Assembly: GCA_003242315.1 (NCBI GenBank)
Contig: QGUY01000266.1
Coordinates: 1 to 5,476 of the forward strand
Direction of reading: 5' to 3'
DNA length: 5,476 nucleotides
DNA from: Bacteroidota bacterium
Lineage (GTDB): Bacteria > Bacteroidota > Bacteroidia > Cytophagales > Cyclobacteriaceae
Shown here: positions 5,377 through 5,476 of the stretch, piece after piece
Layout: each line of letters opens with the position of its first letter
Position numbering within the stretch: the first letter of the stretch is position 1
Translations under genes and position numbers: made by a program
The notes under the pieces: model-generated
The model's database searches: none
The model's input: only the letters and a program-made list of their open reading frames with translations
Told to the model about the DNA's origin: nothing

Positions 5377-5476
5377 TAATCAAAATTCCCGAGCCCACGA
5401 AACGGAGTCCAATTTGTATGCCGGTTTTTTGCTTAAAACAAAAAACACGACAACACACATACCCTTGGATGCGCTT
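5377..5476 (+). other. Adapter read-through tail: adapter, index-like octamer, flow-cell end, poly-A (not genomic)
   Basis: CCGAGCCCACGAAAC at 5389-5403 matches the reverse complement of the Nextera read-2 adapter (CCGAGCCCACGAGAC) with one mismatch. The preceding bases from about 5377 resemble a degraded TTATACACATCT. Next comes an 8-nt index-like GGAGTCCA (5404-5411), then a sequence ending GTATGCCG, T-run, GCTT (about 5412-5434). This follows the Illumina P7 end (ATCTCGTATGCCG, then TCTTCTGCTTG) with a few substitutions and indels. An A-rich run follows, as at the end of read-through reads. The final bases (about 5446-5476) match nothing I recognise and are probably low-quality extension. 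No gene should be called here. Confidence 0.88.

Noticed and set aside
5424..5446. Perfect 8-bp inverted repeat GTTTTTTG / CAAAAAAC that resembles a terminator after the phosphatase gene
   Set aside because: It falls inside the P7-like segment plus poly-A of the adapter tail, so the symmetry arises from adapter T-run and A-run, not from genomic DNA.
5237..5458. Minus-strand 73-codon frame with a hydrophobic stretch, a possible small membrane protein
   Set aside because: It is the antisense of the phosphatase 3' end, plus the CACAGAGG repeat, plus adapter. Its SLCPSVPPVPLWL stretch is the usual spurious translation of that repeat.
5418..5476. Open frame starting ATG at 5418 (MPVFCLKQKT...) running off the right edge, which could be taken as a new gene
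   Set aside because: The ATG is part of the GTATGCCG of the flow-cell adapter, and the rest is adapter and poly-A.

Overview
This looks like one short shotgun contig from a Bacteroidota-type bacterium with roughly balanced GC, carrying a compact piece of menaquinone (vitamin K2) biosynthesis. The assignment rests on three things. MenB and MenD resemble the Bacteroidota forms as I remember them. The thioesterase-menF-menD-menB order is familiar from that phylum. Shine-Dalgarno signals are weak or absent at most starts. A finer taxonomic placement would be a guess.

Layout: positions 1-31 are sequencing adapter, not genome. Positions 34-378 (+) are the C-terminal part of a TolC-family outer-membrane efflux protein, cut off by the contig end. 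Positions 379-461 separate two convergent genes and hold a strong hairpin (422-451). Positions 462-4617 are four tightly packed minus-strand genes, transcribed in the order menI-like hotdog thioesterase, menF (isochorismate synthase), menD (SEPHCHC synthase) and menB (DHNA-CoA synthase). Consecutive genes overlap or lie 1 nt apart, so the block reads as one translationally coupled operon. A 90-nt divergent spacer (4618-4707) with a hairpin follows, then a histidine-phosphatase gene (4708-5328, +) that must start at TTG. After it come a degenerate CACAGAGG-type dispersed repeat (5335-5374) and a tail (about 5377-5476) that matches sequencing adapter, index, flow-cell end and poly-A.

How the genes work together: MenF isomerises chorismate to isochorismate. 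MenD adds a 2-oxoglutarate-derived succinyl semialdehyde unit. MenB closes the naphthoate ring from o-succinylbenzoyl-CoA. The MenI-like enzyme hydrolyses the resulting DHNA-CoA. The intermediate enzymes MenH, MenC and MenE, and the membrane prenyltransferase MenA, are not in this window and must be encoded elsewhere. The TolC fragment and the phosphatase have no evident link to the pathway.

I found no convincing undescribed system. The most useful observations are that both contig ends are adapter-derived, that the last 78 nt of both plus-strand genes are abruptly G-rich and C-poor, and that a known type of dispersed repeat sits at the right-hand end.
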